A stretch of 64,000 bases of DNA, from NCBI RefSeq assembly GCF_001941845.1, contig NZ_CP018870.1, positions 3,373,501 through 3,437,500 of the forward strand, written 5' to 3'. The notes beneath the pieces are model-generated. The model searched no databases. It worked only from the letters and a program-made list of their open reading frames with translations, and was not told the origin of the DNA. How positions within the stretch are numbered: the stretch's first letter is position 1; each line of letters begins with the position of its first letter. A program made the translations under genes and the position numbers. The DNA is from Streptomyces sp. TN58 (GTDB lineage Bacteria; Actinomycetota; Actinomycetes; Streptomycetales; Streptomycetaceae). Below are positions 36,412-46,091 of this stretch, in pieces.

Positions 36412-37393
36412 CCCGGCGGCGGCCCGGGCCGTGGCCAGGCCGCTGGCCAGGTCCGGGGCCGGGGATGCGGGCGACGTGCTCGGCGCGTACCTGCGCTCCC
36501 AGGCCACGGCCTTCCTGCGCGGCCTGCGCCTGCACCAGGAGGGCGGGGCCGGCGCCGCGGGGAGCGGCGACGCGGTGCGCGGCCTGCGCGGGGCCGCGCA
36601 CCGCATCAGCGGAACACTGGCCACGTTCCGGGCGGTGACCGAGCCCTCCTGGGCCGACGGGCTGCGCACCGAGCTGGTGTGGCTCTCCTGCGCCCTGGCC
36701 GACGAGCACGCCTGCACCGCCCGCCTGGTCCGGCTCGTCGACGCACTGCACCGGCTGTCGGGGCCCGCCGGGCTCCCCGCGCCACGCGGTACGGCCGGCG
36801 CCCCGGCCACGGGCTCGGCGCGCGCGGCCGCGCTGCTGGAGCGCCGGCTGACCGCGGCCCGTACCCAGGCCCGCACCGCCACCCTCCAGGCCCTCGGCTC
36901 GTCCCGCTTCCACGCGCTGGCGGACGCGGTGGCGGTGCTGGCCTCCGAGGTCCCGCTCGACCCCGCCGCGGCCCGCGGACGGGCCGAAGCGGTCCTCGCG
37001 CCCCTCGCCGCCGCGGCCGAAACCCGACTGTCTGCCGCGGTCGCCTCACTGCCCCCGGCCGCCGGCGGCGAGGCGGCACCGAGCCCGTACGACGCGGGCC
37101 ACGACAGCCGCTGGCACGAGGTGCACCGCCTCCTGCGGCTCCACCGGTACGCGCGGGAGGCCCTGGGCGGGAACGTCGCCCGGACGGCGGCCGCCGGCGA
37201 GGCCCTGGACCGGCAGCGGGACGCCGTCGAGGCCGCCGCAGCGGCCACCGCCGCCGCCCGCACCCCCCGGATCGCCCCCGCGACGGCGTACGCCCTGGGC
37301 GTCCTGCACGCCGACCAGCGCCACCAGGCCGAGGCGGCGAGGGGTGACTTCCGGCACCTCTGGCTCCGGGAACCGGCGGCCGCCCCACGGTAA
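36392..37393 (+). CDS. CHAD domain protein
   Basis: 333 residues, almost entirely helical, with the conserved His/basic helices of the CHAD fold: [20 protein letters not shown] and [24 protein letters not shown] domains bind polyphosphate. GTG 36392 overlaps the end of ppk, so co-translation with polyphosphate kinase is likely. This fits a role as a polyphosphate-granule protein. Some typical CHAD basic residues are replaced by Ala-rich stretches in the middle (about 130-220). Confidence 0.88.
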   Translation: MARPNPDPAAARAVARPLARSGAGDAGDVLGAYLRSQATAFLRGLRLHQEGGAGAAGSGDAVRGLRGAAHRISGTLATFRAVTEPSWADGLRTELVWLSCALADEHACTARLVRLVDALHRLSGPAGLPAPRGTAGAPATGSARAAALLERRLTAARTQARTATLQALGSSRFHALADAVAVLASEVPLDPAAARGRAEAVLAPLAAAAETRLSAAVASLPPAAGGEAAPSPYDAGHDSRWHEVHRLLRLHRYAREALGGNVARTAAAGEALDRQRDAVEAAAAATAAARTPRIAPATAYALGVLHADQRHQAEAARGDFRHLWLREPAAAPR

Positions 37394-37459
37394 CGGCGGG
37401 ACAACGGATGATGGCAGGCGTGTACGGACGCCCCGGAACGCACCGGGTCGCCCGCCACG

Positions 37460-37507
37460 GTTCACCGTCCGTTCACTCGGGCCGGTCGGCCGCTTCACCT
37501 GTTCAGC
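37460..37507 (+). promoter_or_regulatory. Pho boxes upstream of pstS
   Basis: GTTCACCGTCC (37460) and GTTCACTCGGG (37471) are adjacent 11-base units. Further matches are CTTCACC (37493, in register at 22 bases) and GTTCAGC (37501). This matches PhoP-binding direct repeats known for Streptomyces pstS and implies strong induction in phosphate starvation. Confidence 0.85.
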
Positions 37508-37646
37508 CTACTTTCGGTCGTGCAAGGAGTCGGCGGCCCACGGAGCGGGGCGGCCGCCCCGCGCGACCCGACGCAGCAGTCCTCTTCGCACGCCGCCCGG
37601 TACGAACGGAAAAGCGGCCGGCGGCTTCTGGAAGGAACACCCGAAA

Positions 37647-38780
37647 GTGAAGCTTCAGCGCAAGAACATGCTTCGTGCCTGCACCCTCGGTGCCGTTGTC
37701 GTGTCCGGCGCCCTGGTCCTCACGGCGTGCGGCTCGGACGACAACACCAAGAGCGGTGACGGCACCGCCAAGGCCGCTCCGGCCGCCGGCGAGATCAAGT
37801 GCGACGGAGCCAAGGGCAAGCTGCTCGCCTCCGGCTCCTCCGCGCAGAAGAACGCGGTCGACCTGTGGGTGAAGAACTACATGGCCGCCTGCTCCGGCGT
37901 CGAGGTCAACTACAAGTCCTCGTCCTCCGGCGAGGGCATCGTCGCCTTCAACCAGGGCACCGTCGGCTTCGCCGGCTCCGACTCGGCGCTGAAGCCCGAT
38001 CAGGTCGAGGAGTCGAAGAAGATCTGCACCGGCGGCCAGGGCATCAACCTGCCCATGGTCGGCGGCCCCGTCGCCCTCGGCTTCAACGTCGCCGGCGTGG
38101 ACAAGCTGAACCTCGACGCCGCCACGATCGCCAACATCTTCAACGACAAGATCAAGAAGTGGGACGACGAGGCGATCAAGAAGCTGAACCCCGGCGTCAC
38201 GCTTCCCTCCACCGCCATCCAGGCCTTCCACCGCTCCGACGACTCGGGTACCACCGAGAACATCACCAAGTACCTCAAGGCCGCCGCCCCCGACACCTGG
38301 CCGCACGAGGCCGCGAAGAAGTGGGCCGCCCCCGGTGGCCAGGCCGCCTCCGGCTCCGCCGGTGTCGCCGCGCAGGTCAAGCAGGTGGACGGCGCCATCG
38401 GATACTTCGAGCTCTCCTTCGCCAGCGCCCAGGGCATCAAGACCGTCGACCTGAACACGGGCGCCGCCGCCCCGGTCAAGGCCACCGGTGAGAACGCCTC
38501 CAAGGCCATCGCCGCCGCCAAGATCTCCGGCACCGGCTCCGACCTGGCCCTGAAGCTCGACTACACCACCAAGGCCGAGGGCGCCTACCCGCTCGTCCTG
38601 GTGACCTACGAGGTCGTCTGCGACAAGGGCAACAAGGCGGAGACCCTGCCGACCGTGAAGTCCTTCCTGAACTACGCCGCCTCGGACGCGGGCCAGAAGG
38701 TCCTCCTCGAAAACGGCTACGCGCCGATCCCGGCCGAGATCAACGCCAAGGTCCGCGAGGTCGTCAACTCGCTGGGCTAG
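37647..38780 (+). CDS. pstS: Phosphate-binding lipoprotein PstS
   Basis: 377 residues. The lipoprotein signal ends with the lipobox LTAC (Cys at about residue 28). Phosphate-binding loops include LASGSSAQKNAVDLW, VGFAGSDSALKP and FHRSDDSGTTENITKYL. It captures phosphate outside the membrane for the PstCAB transporter. GTG 37647 is used (MKLQRKNMLRACTLG), with GGAAGGA upstream. It is the first gene of pstSCAB under tandem Pho boxes. Confidence 0.95.
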   Translation: MKLQRKNMLRACTLGAVVVSGALVLTACGSDDNTKSGDGTAKAAPAAGEIKCDGAKGKLLASGSSAQKNAVDLWVKNYMAACSGVEVNYKSSSSGEGIVAFNQGTVGFAGSDSALKPDQVEESKKICTGGQGINLPMVGGPVALGFNVAGVDKLNLDAATIANIFNDKIKKWDDEAIKKLNPGVTLPSTAIQAFHRSDDSGTTENITKYLKAAAPDTWPHEAAKKWAAPGGQAASGSAGVAAQVKQVDGAIGYFELSFASAQGIKTVDLNTGAAAPVKATGENASKAIAAAKISGTGSDLALKLDYTTKAEGAYPLVLVTYEVVCDKGNKAETLPTVKSFLNYAASDAGQKVLLENGYAPIPAEINAKVREVVNSLG

Positions 38781-38825
38781 TCCTGAGCTCCGAGGCCCGG
38801 TTCGCCCCCTCCCCCCGTGCGGGGA

Positions 38826-38843
38826 CCGGGCGGGCCGGCCCGG
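38826..38843 (+). terminator. Hairpin in the pstS-pstC gap
   Basis: CCGGGC...GCCCGG forms a compact GC stem within the 142-base gap, near a second inverted pair (CCCCGTGCGGGG, 38815-38824). It may partly terminate transcription and give more pstS mRNA than pstCAB mRNA. This is an inference from position only. Confidence 0.35.
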
Positions 38844-38922
38844 AGACACTCCCCCTCCACCCCGGGGGGAATCCGGTGCACCGCCGCCAGGGGGCTCGCC
38901 CCCCACACAGACCGGAAAGACC

Positions 38923-39912
38923 ATGGCTTCCACCACACCAACTCACATGGACAAGGCTCCGCCTGTCACCAGGAGCGCAGGGTCCACCGGCCGCGCCGGT
39001 GACAAGGTCTTCGCCGGGCTCTCCAAGGGATCCGGCATCCTGCTCCTGGTGATCATGGCGTCGATCGCCGCCTTCCTCACCTACCGCGCCACGATCGCCC
39101 TGTCGGAGAACGAGGGGAACTTCCTCACCACCTTCGACTGGAACGCGTCGGCCAACCCGCCCGTCTTCGGCATCGCCGTCCTGCTCTTCGGCACCGTCGT
39201 CAGCTCGATCATCGCGATGGCCATCGCAGTTCCGATCGCTGTCGGCATCGCCCTCTTCATCTCGCACTACGCCCCGCGCAAGCTGGCCGCGCCCCTCGCG
39301 TACGTGGTCGACCTGCTGGCCGCCGTGCCGTCGATCATCTACGGCATCTGGGGCGCCCTCTTCCTCGTTCCGCAACTGAACGGCCTGAACCTCTGGCTGG
39401 ACGAGTACCTCGGCTGGACGTACGTGTTCGACAAGACCGAGATCGGCGTCGCCCGCTCGCTCTTCACCGTCGGCATCCTGCTCGCGATCATGATCCTGCC
39501 GATCGTGACCAGCGTCAGCCGTGAGGTCTTCCTCCAGGTCCCGCGCATGAACGAGGAGGCCGCCCTGGCCCTCGGCGCGACCCGCTGGGAGGTCATCCGG
39601 ATGTCGGTGCTGCCCTTCGGCCGCTCCGGCGTCATCTCCGCCTCGATGCTCGGCCTGGGCCGCGCACTCGGCGAGACCATGGCCGTCGCGACCGTCCTCT
39701 CCCCGAGTTTCCTGATCTCCGGCCACATCCTGAACCCGGGTGGCGGCACCTTCGCGCAGAACATCGCCGCGAAGTTCGACGAGGCCAACGAGTTCGGCCG
39801 CGACGCGCTGATCGCCTCCGGTCTGGTCCTCTTCCTGCTCACCCTGCTGGTCAACGGTGCAGCTCGCCTGATCATCGCGCGCCGCAAGGACTTCTCGGGG
39901 GCGAACGCCTGA
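38923..39912 (+). CDS. pstC: Phosphate ABC transporter permease PstC
   Basis: 329 residues with six transmembrane helices. The ABC-permease EAA loop is recognisable: NEEAALALGATRWEVIRMSV and then GLGRALGETMAVATVL. GGAAAG precedes the ATG. Its stop overlaps the pstA start (TGATG). Confidence 0.94.
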   Translation: MASTTPTHMDKAPPVTRSAGSTGRAGDKVFAGLSKGSGILLLVIMASIAAFLTYRATIALSENEGNFLTTFDWNASANPPVFGIAVLLFGTVVSSIIAMAIAVPIAVGIALFISHYAPRKLAAPLAYVVDLLAAVPSIIYGIWGALFLVPQLNGLNLWLDEYLGWTYVFDKTEIGVARSLFTVGILLAIMILPIVTSVSREVFLQVPRMNEEAALALGATRWEVIRMSVLPFGRSGVISASMLGLGRALGETMAVATVLSPSFLISGHILNPGGGTFAQNIAAKFDEANEFGRDALIASGLVLFLLTLLVNGAARLIIARRKDFSGANA

Positions 39913-40994
39913 TGAGCCACGCAATCCAGGACAGGCGGCCCGCCCGGGCCCCCCGGTCCGCCGCTCCCACCAGCCTCACCCGAGGCGGCCTGCCCCGCTG
40001 GGCCCCGGCCGGCATCGCGGTCCTCGCGATCGCCCTCGGCAGCGGCATCGGCCTCGTCCTCGACCTCGCGAGCAAGATCCAGTGGGGTCTGACCGCGGCC
40101 CTCCTGTTCGTCGCGATCACGTACACCGCCAGCGCGGTGATCGAGAACCGCCGCCAGGCCAAGGACCGCGTCGCGACCTCCCTCGTCTGGGTCTGCTTCG
40201 TCCTCGCGGTCATCCCGCTGCTCTCGCTGGTGTGGACCACGGTCAGCCGCGGCCTGAAGATGCTGAGCGGCGACTTCCTCAGCCACTCCATGAACGGCGT
40301 GACCAGCTTCGACGAGGGCGGCGGCGTCTACCACGCCCTGCTCGGCACCATCGAGCAGATCGCCCTGGCCACCCTGATCGCGGCCCCGATCGGCCTGCTG
40401 ACCGCCGTCTACCTGGTCGAGTACGGCAAGGGCACGCTCGCCAGGGCCGTGACCTTCTTCGTCGACGTCATGACCGGCATCCCCTCCATCGTCGCGGGTC
40501 TGTTCATCCTCACGACCTGGAACCTGATGCTCGGCTTCGGCCCCTCCGGCTTCGCCGGCGCGATGGCCCTGTCGATCCTGATGATGCCGGTCGTGGTCCG
40601 CTCCACCGAGGAGATGCTCAAGCTCGTCCCGAACGAGCTGCGCGAAGCCGCCCTGGCCCTCGGTGTGCCGAAGTGGCGCGTGATCCTCAAGGTCGTGCTC
40701 CCCACCGCCATCGGCGGCATCTCCACCGGCCTGATGCTGGCCGTCGCCCGCATCGCCGGCGAGACCGCCCCGATCATGCTGCTGGTCTTCGGCTCCCAGC
40801 TGATCAACGGCAACCCCTTCGAAGGCGCCCAGTCCTCACTCCCCCTCTACATCTGGGAGCAGTACAAGGTCGGCAGCGACGCCTCCTACGACCGGGCATG
40901 GGCCGCGGCCCTCGTACTGATCGCCTTCGTCATGATCCTCAACCTGGCGGCCCGCGGCATCGCCCGCTGGAAGGCCCCCAAGACCGGTCGCTGA
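39912..40994 (+). CDS. pstA: Phosphate ABC transporter permease PstA
   Basis: 360 residues. It has a cytoplasmic N-terminus, then helices at about 35-75 and a six-helix permease core. The EAA loop reads [19 protein letters not shown], followed by [18 protein letters not shown]. It pairs with PstC to form the membrane channel. Confidence 0.94.
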   Translation: MSHAIQDRRPARAPRSAAPTSLTRGGLPRWAPAGIAVLAIALGSGIGLVLDLASKIQWGLTAALLFVAITYTASAVIENRRQAKDRVATSLVWVCFVLAVIPLLSLVWTTVSRGLKMLSGDFLSHSMNGVTSFDEGGGVYHALLGTIEQIALATLIAAPIGLLTAVYLVEYGKGTLARAVTFFVDVMTGIPSIVAGLFILTTWNLMLGFGPSGFAGAMALSILMMPVVVRSTEEMLKLVPNELREAALALGVPKWRVILKVVLPTAIGGISTGLMLAVARIAGETAPIMLLVFGSQLINGNPFEGAQSSLPLYIWEQYKVGSDASYDRAWAAALVLIAFVMILNLAARGIARWKAPKTGR

Positions 40995-41022
40995 CACGAC
41001 CACCGAAAGCGAAGTGACCCCC

Positions 41023-41799
41023 ATGGCCAAGCGAATCGACGTCAGCGGCCTCTCCGCCTTCTACGGCACCCACAAGGCCATCGACGACATCTCGATGACC
41101 GTCGAGCCCTGCTCGGTGACGGCCTTCATCGGCCCCTCCGGCTGCGGCAAGTCCACCTTCCTGCGCACCCTCAACCGCATGCACGAGGTCACCCCCGGCG
41201 GCCGCGTCGAGGGCAAGGTCATGCTGGACGACGAGAACCTCTACGGGGCCGGCGTGGACCCCGTCGCGGTCCGCCGCACGGTCGGCATGGTCTTCCAGCG
41301 CCCGAACCCCTTCCCCACCATGTCGATCTTCGACAACGTGGCGGCGGGCCTGCGGCTGAACGGCAGCTTCAAGAAGTCCGAGCTGACCGACACAGTGGAG
41401 CGCTCCCTCCAGGGCGCCAACCTCTGGAACGAGGTCAAGGACCGCCTGAACAAGCCCGGCTCCGGCCTCTCCGGTGGTCAGCAGCAGCGCCTGTGCATCG
41501 CCCGCGCCATCGCGGTCGAGCCGCAGGTCCTGCTGATGGACGAGCCCTGCTCGGCCCTCGACCCGATCTCCACCCTGGCGATCGAGGACCTGATCAGCGA
41601 GCTCAAGGAGCGCTTCACGATCGTCATCGTGACGCACAACATGCAGCAGGCCGCCCGCGTATCCGACCGGACCGCGTTCTTCAACCTCGCGGCGGTCGGC
41701 CGGCCCGGCAAGCTGGTCGAGATCGACGACACGGACCGGATCTTCTCCAACCCGTCCGTGCAGGCGACCGAGGACTACATCTCGGGCCGCTTCGGCTGA
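41023..41799 (+). CDS. pstB: Phosphate ABC transporter ATPase PstB
   Basis: 258 residues. Walker [10 protein letters not shown] (37-45), signature LSGGQQQRL (from 149), Walker B VLLMDEP (169-175), H-loop [14 protein letters not shown] 41023 is preferred over GTG 41014 by family length. The gene follows pstA by 28 bases and ends the pst operon before a strong terminator. Confidence 0.95.
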   Translation: MAKRIDVSGLSAFYGTHKAIDDISMTVEPCSVTAFIGPSGCGKSTFLRTLNRMHEVTPGGRVEGKVMLDDENLYGAGVDPVAVRRTVGMVFQRPNPFPTMSIFDNVAAGLRLNGSFKKSELTDTVERSLQGANLWNEVKDRLNKPGSGLSGGQQQRLCIARAIAVEPQVLLMDEPCSALDPISTLAIEDLISELKERFTIVIVTHNMQQAARVSDRTAFFNLAAVGRPGKLVEIDDTDRIFSNPSVQATEDYISGRFG

Positions 41800-41863
41800 G
41801 GCGAGATGTGAGAGCGCCCCGCGGTGCTGCATGGCGGTGCCACCGCGGGACGGAGGAAAGAAG

Positions 41864-41900
41864 GCGGGCCGGCTCCCCCCGGGTGGGGGTGCCGGCCCGC
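41864..41900. terminator. Terminator between pstB and the convergent pit gene
   Basis: GCGGGCCGGC (41864-41873) pairs with GCCGGCCCGC (41891-41900), and an inner CCCCC/GGGGG stem lengthens it. It lies between convergent ends and can serve both strands. Confidence 0.8.
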
Positions 41901-41920
41901 TCTCGTGTCGTACGCCGTGC

Positions 41921-42919
41921 CTAGCCGAAGGCCAGGTTCACGATCCAGAAGCTGATCGCCGCGACCAGAGCCGCGGCCGGCATCGTGATGAACCAGCCCA
42001 GGATGATGTTCTTGGCGACGCCCCAGCGCACCGCGTTCACCCGCTTCGTCGCACCCACACCCATGATCGCCGAGGTGATCACGTGCGTGGTGGAGATCGG
42101 CGCGTGGAAGAGGTAGGCGGAGCCGAACATGATCGAGGCGCCGGTGGTCTCCGCCGCGAAGCCCTGCGGCGGGTCCAGCTCGATGATCTTGCGGCCGAGC
42201 GTACGCATGATGCGCCAGCCACCCGCGTACGTACCCAGCGACAGCATCACGGCACACACGACCTTCACCCAGACCGGGATCGGGTCCTCGGCGCTCTGGA
42301 CGTCGGCGATGACCAGGGCCATCACGACGATGCCCATCGTCTTCTGCGCGTCCTGGAGACCGTGGCCGAGCGCCATGGCCGCGGCCGAGACGGTCTGCGC
42401 GATACGGAAGCCGTGCTTGGCCTTGTGCGGGTTGGCGCGGCGGAACAGCCACAGGATGACCACCATCACCAGGAAACCGGCGACCAGGCCGACCACCGGC
42501 GAGGCGAACATCGGGATGACGACCTTGTCGACCACGCCCGACCAGATGACCTCCGTACCGCCGGCCAGCGCCGCGCCCACCATGCCGCCGAACAGGGCGT
42601 GCGAGGAGGACGAGGGAAGGCCGAAGTACCAGGTGATCAGGTTCCAGACGATCGCGCCGACCAGCGCCGCGAAGAGGATCCACATTCCCGTGGACCCGGT
42701 GGGCGTCTCGATCAGGCCGCTGCTGACCGTCTTGGCCACCCCGCTGCCCAGGAAGGCGCCGGCGAGGTTCATCACGGCCGCCATCGCGAGCGCCGCCCGC
42801 GGGGTCAGGGCCCGCGTGGACACGGACGTCGCGATGGCGTTCGCGGAGTCGTGAAAACCGTTCGTGTAGGTGAAACCGAGCGCGACACCGATGGTCACGA
42901 CCAGAGCGAAGGTGTCCAC
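41921..42919 (-). CDS. PiT-family low-affinity inorganic phosphate transporter
   Basis: 332 residues with about ten helices. The PiT signatures are duplicated, as expected: GFHDSANAIATSVSTRALTP near the N-terminus and GATKRVNAVRWGVAKNIILG near the C-terminus. It carries metal-phosphate with protons. It lies 5 bases after the DUF47 gene, the usual partner. The convergent location with pstSCAB puts high- and low-affinity uptake side by side. Confidence 0.93.
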   Translation of the reverse strand: MDTFALVVTIGVALGFTYTNGFHDSANAIATSVSTRALTPRAALAMAAVMNLAGAFLGSGVAKTVSSGLIETPTGSTGMWILFAALVGAIVWNLITWYFGLPSSSSHALFGGMVGAALAGGTEVIWSGVVDKVVIPMFASPVVGLVAGFLVMVVILWLFRRANPHKAKHGFRIAQTVSAAAMALGHGLQDAQKTMGIVVMALVIADVQSAEDPIPVWVKVVCAVMLSLGTYAGGWRIMRTLGRKIIELDPPQGFAAETTGASIMFGSAYLFHAPISTTHVITSAIMGVGATKRVNAVRWGVAKNIILGWFITMPAAALVAAISFWIVNLAFG

Positions 42920-42924
42920 GTGGT

Positions 42925-43545
42925 TCAGGACTCCTTGACCGCGATGGTCTCCACCGTGTTCGCGACGTGCTCGAACGCGTCGGCCGCCTCTTCGAGCACG
43001 TCGACGATCTGCTTGAGCTTCAGCACCTCGATGGCGTCGTACTTGCCGTTGAACAGGTGCGCGAGCAGCTTGCGGTGGATCTGGTCGGCCTGGTTCTCAA
43101 GGCGGTTGACCTCGATCCAGTACTCGGTGAGGTTGTCCATCGTCCGCAGGTGCGGCATCGCCTCGGCGGTCAGCTCCGCCGCCCGCGCCAGCACCTCGAT
43201 CTGCTGCTCGACGCCCTTGGGAAGCTCCTCCACGTTGTAGAGGACGACGAGGTCGACGGCCTCCTCCATGAAGTCCATGATGTCGTCGAGCGACGACGCG
43301 AGGGAGTAGATGTCCTCGCGGTCGAACGGCGTGATGAAGGAGGAGTTCAGCTGGTGGAAGATCGCGTGGGTCGCGTCGTCCCCCGCGTGCTCCGCCGCCC
43401 GCATCCGTTCCGCGATCTCGGCCCGGGCGGACGAGTCCGCTCCGAGCAGTTCCATCAGGAGCTTGGAGCCCGTGACGATGTTGTCCGCGGATGCGGCGAA
43501 CATGTCGTAGAAGCTCGTCTCCCTGGGGGTCAGACGAAATCGCAC
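42925..43545 (-). CDS. DUF47 (PhoU-like) protein, partner of the phosphate transporter
   Basis: 206 residues, all helical. It starts MRFRLTPRETSFYDMFAASA and contains ADNIVTGSKLLMELL and the acidic metal-binding-like EDIYSLASSLDDIMDFMEEA. DUF47 proteins are PhoU-like regulators encoded with PiT transporters, and they often modulate transport. It is the first gene of the two-gene unit, divergent from csoR. Confidence 0.93.
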   Translation of the reverse strand: MRFRLTPRETSFYDMFAASADNIVTGSKLLMELLGADSSARAEIAERMRAAEHAGDDATHAIFHQLNSSFITPFDREDIYSLASSLDDIMDFMEEAVDLVVLYNVEELPKGVEQQIEVLARAAELTAEAMPHLRTMDNLTEYWIEVNRLENQADQIHRKLLAHLFNGKYDAIEVLKLKQIVDVLEEAADAFEHVANTVETIAVKES

Positions 43546-43690
43546 GTGAGGTCCTCGGGGTGCATTGGATTCGGTCAGGCTGATGCTAGGCGCATCCCCC
43601 GGCCACGGCTAACCGGCGGTTCCCCAGTGTCCTCCATCAGGCAGAGTGAGGAACACGGACCCCTGCCCTCGGGCACGAGCCCGGTATCAT

Positions 43691-43707
43691 ATACCCATGA
43701 GGGGTAT
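43691..43707 (+). promoter_or_regulatory. CsoR operator
   Basis: ATACCC-ATGAG-GGGTAT is an inverted repeat matching the known CsoR box of the TACCC...GGGTA type. It lies 36-52 bases before csoR and overlaps a -10-like TATCAT (43685-43690). This indicates copper-relieved autorepression. Confidence 0.75.
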
Positions 43708-43742
43708 GCATTATCCCTCGCTCGTTCGACCACGGAGGACGT

Positions 43743-44105
43743 ATGACGACCATCGAGGCGGAGGGCCCCGGCACCGGAGCCGACACGGCGGCCGCCCCCG
43801 GCACCTCCCACGGCGGCGGGACCGTCCACGGCTACCACCACCAGAAGGACGAGCACCTCAAGCGGCTGCGGCGGATCGAGGGCCAGATCCGCGGCCTCCA
43901 GCGGCTCGTCGACGAGGACGTCTACTGCATCGACATACTCACGCAGGTCTCGGCCAGCACGAAGGCACTGCAGTCCTTCGCGCTCCAACTGCTGGAGGAG
44001 CACCTGCGCCACTGCGTCGCCGACGCGGCCGTCAAGGGCGGAGCCGAGATCGACGCCAAGGTCGAGGAGGCCACGAAGGCCATCGCACGGCTCCTGCGCA
44101 CCTGA
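43743..44105 (+). CDS. csoR: Copper-sensing repressor CsoR
   Basis: 120 residues, a helical tetrameric repressor. The Cu(I) ligands are in place: Cys62 (DVYCIDIL), His87 and Cys91 (EEHLRHC), with the family spacing of 25 and 4. The N-terminal 35 residues are flexible and His-rich (GYHHQKDEH). DNA-binding basic residues include HLKRLRRIEGQIRGL. No copper exporter is next to it, so its targets other than itself are elsewhere. Confidence 0.93.
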   Translation: MTTIEAEGPGTGADTAAAPGTSHGGGTVHGYHHQKDEHLKRLRRIEGQIRGLQRLVDEDVYCIDILTQVSASTKALQSFALQLLEEHLRHCVADAAVKGGAEIDAKVEEATKAIARLLRT

Positions 44106-44186
44106 ACCGCCCTCCCCGCCCGCCGGCAGCGGGCGGGGGCGACGGCCCCCATGAGCCGGGGCACCCCGACAGGCTCCGGGCACGAC

Positions 44187-44333
44187 CTAGCGGCCCAGCA
44201 GGACCTCGTCGATGCGGTCCAGGCTCAGACGGTCCTCAGCGGCCGCTGACGCGGCGATGATCAGCTCACCGCACAGTTCGATCTCGGCGAGCGCCACGTG
44301 GTCCTGCACCGTCGTACCGCCTGCGGGAGTCAC
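44187..44333 (-). CDS. Small conserved-looking soluble protein (48 aa)
   Basis: GTG 44333 has GAGGTGA 5 bases upstream; GTG 44342 would add three residues. The peptide begins MTPAGGTTVQDHVALAEIEL and ends RLSLDRIDEVLLGR. It has one Cys and an amphipathic helical middle (GELIIAASAAAEDRL). Codon use is typical of the genome. I recognise no family; good Shine-Dalgarno spacing supports that it is translated. Confidence 0.6.
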   Translation of the reverse strand: MTPAGGTTVQDHVALAEIELCGELIIAASAAAEDRLSLDRIDEVLLGR

Positions 44334-44508
44334 GCGTGTCACCTCAATCTGCCACCGGCCACCGGCCGTCTTCGGTCATGCCGCACCACTTGCCGGCGCC
44401 CGGCTGTTCAGCGTAGGGAGGGCGTCCGTCCCCCCGCATGACACGGATGGACCATTTCCGGATACCCGGCCATGGCCCGATAGCGCCGCTCCCGGCACGC
44501 CCGCCCTG

Positions 44509-45342
44509 CTAGTCGGCGATCCTTCCGGCGTAAATGTCCCCGCTCGCGGGCAATACGACGGTCACCGGCGTCCCGAATCCGTACAGGAGCGTGGTCGACG
44601 ACACATCGATCACGCCATTGTTGACGTAGGTGAAACGGTGCCTGACCTTCCGCAGCCGCCCCTCCTCGTCGAGGTAGGCGTCGAAGGGCACCGTGTCCTT
44701 GCTGAACCCTTTCGCCGCCGCCTCCAGCGCCCCGCGCATCTCCGCCGGCGCGCTCCCGGCGGCCCGCCCGATGTCGGTGGTCCCCCGGTAGTGCCGCACC
44801 TTGGTGCCCGCCACATCGGTCTCCCCCACGTACGTCACCCCCTGGGCGGCCCGCAGCAGCTCCGCCGCGATCAGGGGGTCGGTGGCCCCGCCGGTGACCA
44901 GGTTCCCGTCGGCGAGGGCCGTCGTGTCCAGGCGCACCCACTTGTCGGCCGGTACACCCGCGCCGCGGTTCTTCATGTAGAGCGCGCCGGGCACCAGGAG
45001 TTCGGTGATGGGCCGGTGCTCGTCCTCGCCCTTCACATCGGCCGGGAGCAGTACGAGGAGCTGCCCCATCCGCTTCTTGAAGTCGACGCCGCCCTCGCCG
45101 CGGATGGTGACCCGCGTCCCGCCGGTGGCCATCTCCATGGCCGTACGGGCCCGGGCGCTGCCCGTGCGCGCCAGGACGTCGGCGGCGCCGCGGACCGCCG
45201 CCGAAGCCTCCGCCGGGGACCGGTCGTCGCTTCCGCCGCCGCCGGCGCACCCGCCCGTCGCCGTGACGGCCAGGGTGACTCCGGCGGCGAGCACCACCTC
45301 AGCCGCGCGCCCGCGCAGCAGCCTGTGCCGGTGAACCACCAT
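44509..45342 (-). CDS. Putative lipoprotein (LppX/LprG-like beta domain)
   Basis: 277 residues from ATG 45342; the frame is open to a GTG at 45390. The lipoprotein signal contains AAEVVLAAGVTLAVTATGGC with the lipid-modified Cys at about residue 32. The mature part has alternating beta strands: TAMEMATGGTRVTIRGEGGV, VRHYRGTTDIGRA and KVRHRFTYVNNGVIDVSSTT. This resembles the LolA/LppX fold of lipid-carrier lipoproteins, but the assignment is by pattern only. Confidence 0.75.
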   Translation of the reverse strand: MVVHRHRLLRGRAAEVVLAAGVTLAVTATGGCAGGGGSDDRSPAEASAAVRGAADVLARTGSARARTAMEMATGGTRVTIRGEGGVDFKKRMGQLLVLLPADVKGEDEHRPITELLVPGALYMKNRGAGVPADKWVRLDTTALADGNLVTGGATDPLIAAELLRAAQGVTYVGETDVAGTKVRHYRGTTDIGRAAGSAPAEMRGALEAAAKGFSKDTVPFDAYLDEEGRLRKVRHRFTYVNNGVIDVSSTTLLYGFGTPVTVVLPASGDIYAGRIAD

Positions 45343-45450
45343 CGCCTGCCAAACCCCCAACGCGTGACCGCTGTTTGCCCAGGTCCCCACCCGCTCCGGT
45401 TAACGAGGCCCCGGGTTCCGCGTCACGGGGGCACGCCTCGCCCGCCCCCC

Positions 45451-45486
45451 GAGTGCGCCGAGTACGCCGAGTACGCCGAGTACGCC
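45451..45486. repeat. 9-bp tandem repeat, four units
   Basis: GAGTGCGCC followed by three copies of GAGTACGCC, just upstream of the small gene at 45512. Possibly simple slippage; no function evident. Confidence 0.7.
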
Positions 45487-45511
45487 GAGTGGCCCCGGGT
45501 ACGGTGGAGGG

Positions 45512-45763
45512 GTGGAACCGCACACCGACGCGCCGCGGGCCCCCGCGCCGGGCGCCGTACCGCCCCAGCGGCCCGGCTCGCCACCGCAACCGCACCCCCA
45601 GCCGCCGACCGGCCCTACCGTGTCCGCCCACACCGCGTCCGCCACCGACCGTGGATCGTTCTGCGTGGCCGTCTGCGCGTGCGGTTGGACCGGCCCGGCC
45701 CGCCGCTCCCGCGACCTGGCCCGCAGGGACGCCGCCGGCCACGAGGCCACCCCGACTCCCTGA
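45512..45763 (+). CDS. Small Pro-rich protein with Cys pair (83 aa)
   Basis: The first 40 residues are Pro/Ala-rich. The C-terminal 35 residues are less biased and look like a real domain: GSFCVAVCACGWTGPARRSR followed by DLARRDAAGHEA. Three Cys are close together and a C-terminal His follows, so a small metal site is possible. GTG 45512 sits right after GGTGGAGG, which is rather close; a start at the internal VSAHTAS (near 45620) is possible. No family recognised. Confidence 0.55.
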   Translation: MEPHTDAPRAPAPGAVPPQRPGSPPQPHPQPPTGPTVSAHTASATDRGSFCVAVCACGWTGPARRSRDLARRDAAGHEATPTP

Positions 45764-45863
45764 GGCTGTCCCGGAGGCCTCTGCGGCCACGGCACGGGCA
45801 GGCGTCTCGCCCGTTCGGACGGCCCGGCTGGCCGGTGGCCGCCGCAGCGGATGCCCTTGACTC

Positions 45864-46091
45864 ATGCCAGGTTCCGCAGCCCGCCTCGCGGCCCTCCTCT
45901 GGGCCCTGCCCGTCGCGTTCGCCCAGGCCGCGGCGGCCGCCGCGGCCTGGGCCGGCCCCGTGGGCTCCGCGGAGGGCCCCGCCGCCGTGGCCCTGGCCAT
46001 CACACTGACCTCCGCCGCGGCCGTGGCCACCGTCCTGTGGGTGCGCTCCCGCCACCGCCGCGAAGGCGACTCCGACGCGGGCGACCGGTGA
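45864..46091 (+). CDS. Small membrane protein (75 aa)
   Basis: Two Ala-rich helices (LLWALPVAFAQAAAAAAAW and GPAAVALAITLTSAAAVATV) and a basic/acidic cytoplasmic tail (RSRHRREGDSDAGDR). Its stop overlaps the next start as GTGA, which supports both being real. The function is unknown. Confidence 0.6.
   Translation: MPGSAARLAALLWALPVAFAQAAAAAAAWAGPVGSAEGPAAVALAITLTSAAAVATVLWVRSRHRREGDSDAGDR

Noticed and set aside
34552..37458. 968-codon minus-strand frame opposite ppk, CHAD and the pstS promoter
   Set aside because: It is a shadow of ppk and crosses gene boundaries; composition is unnatural.
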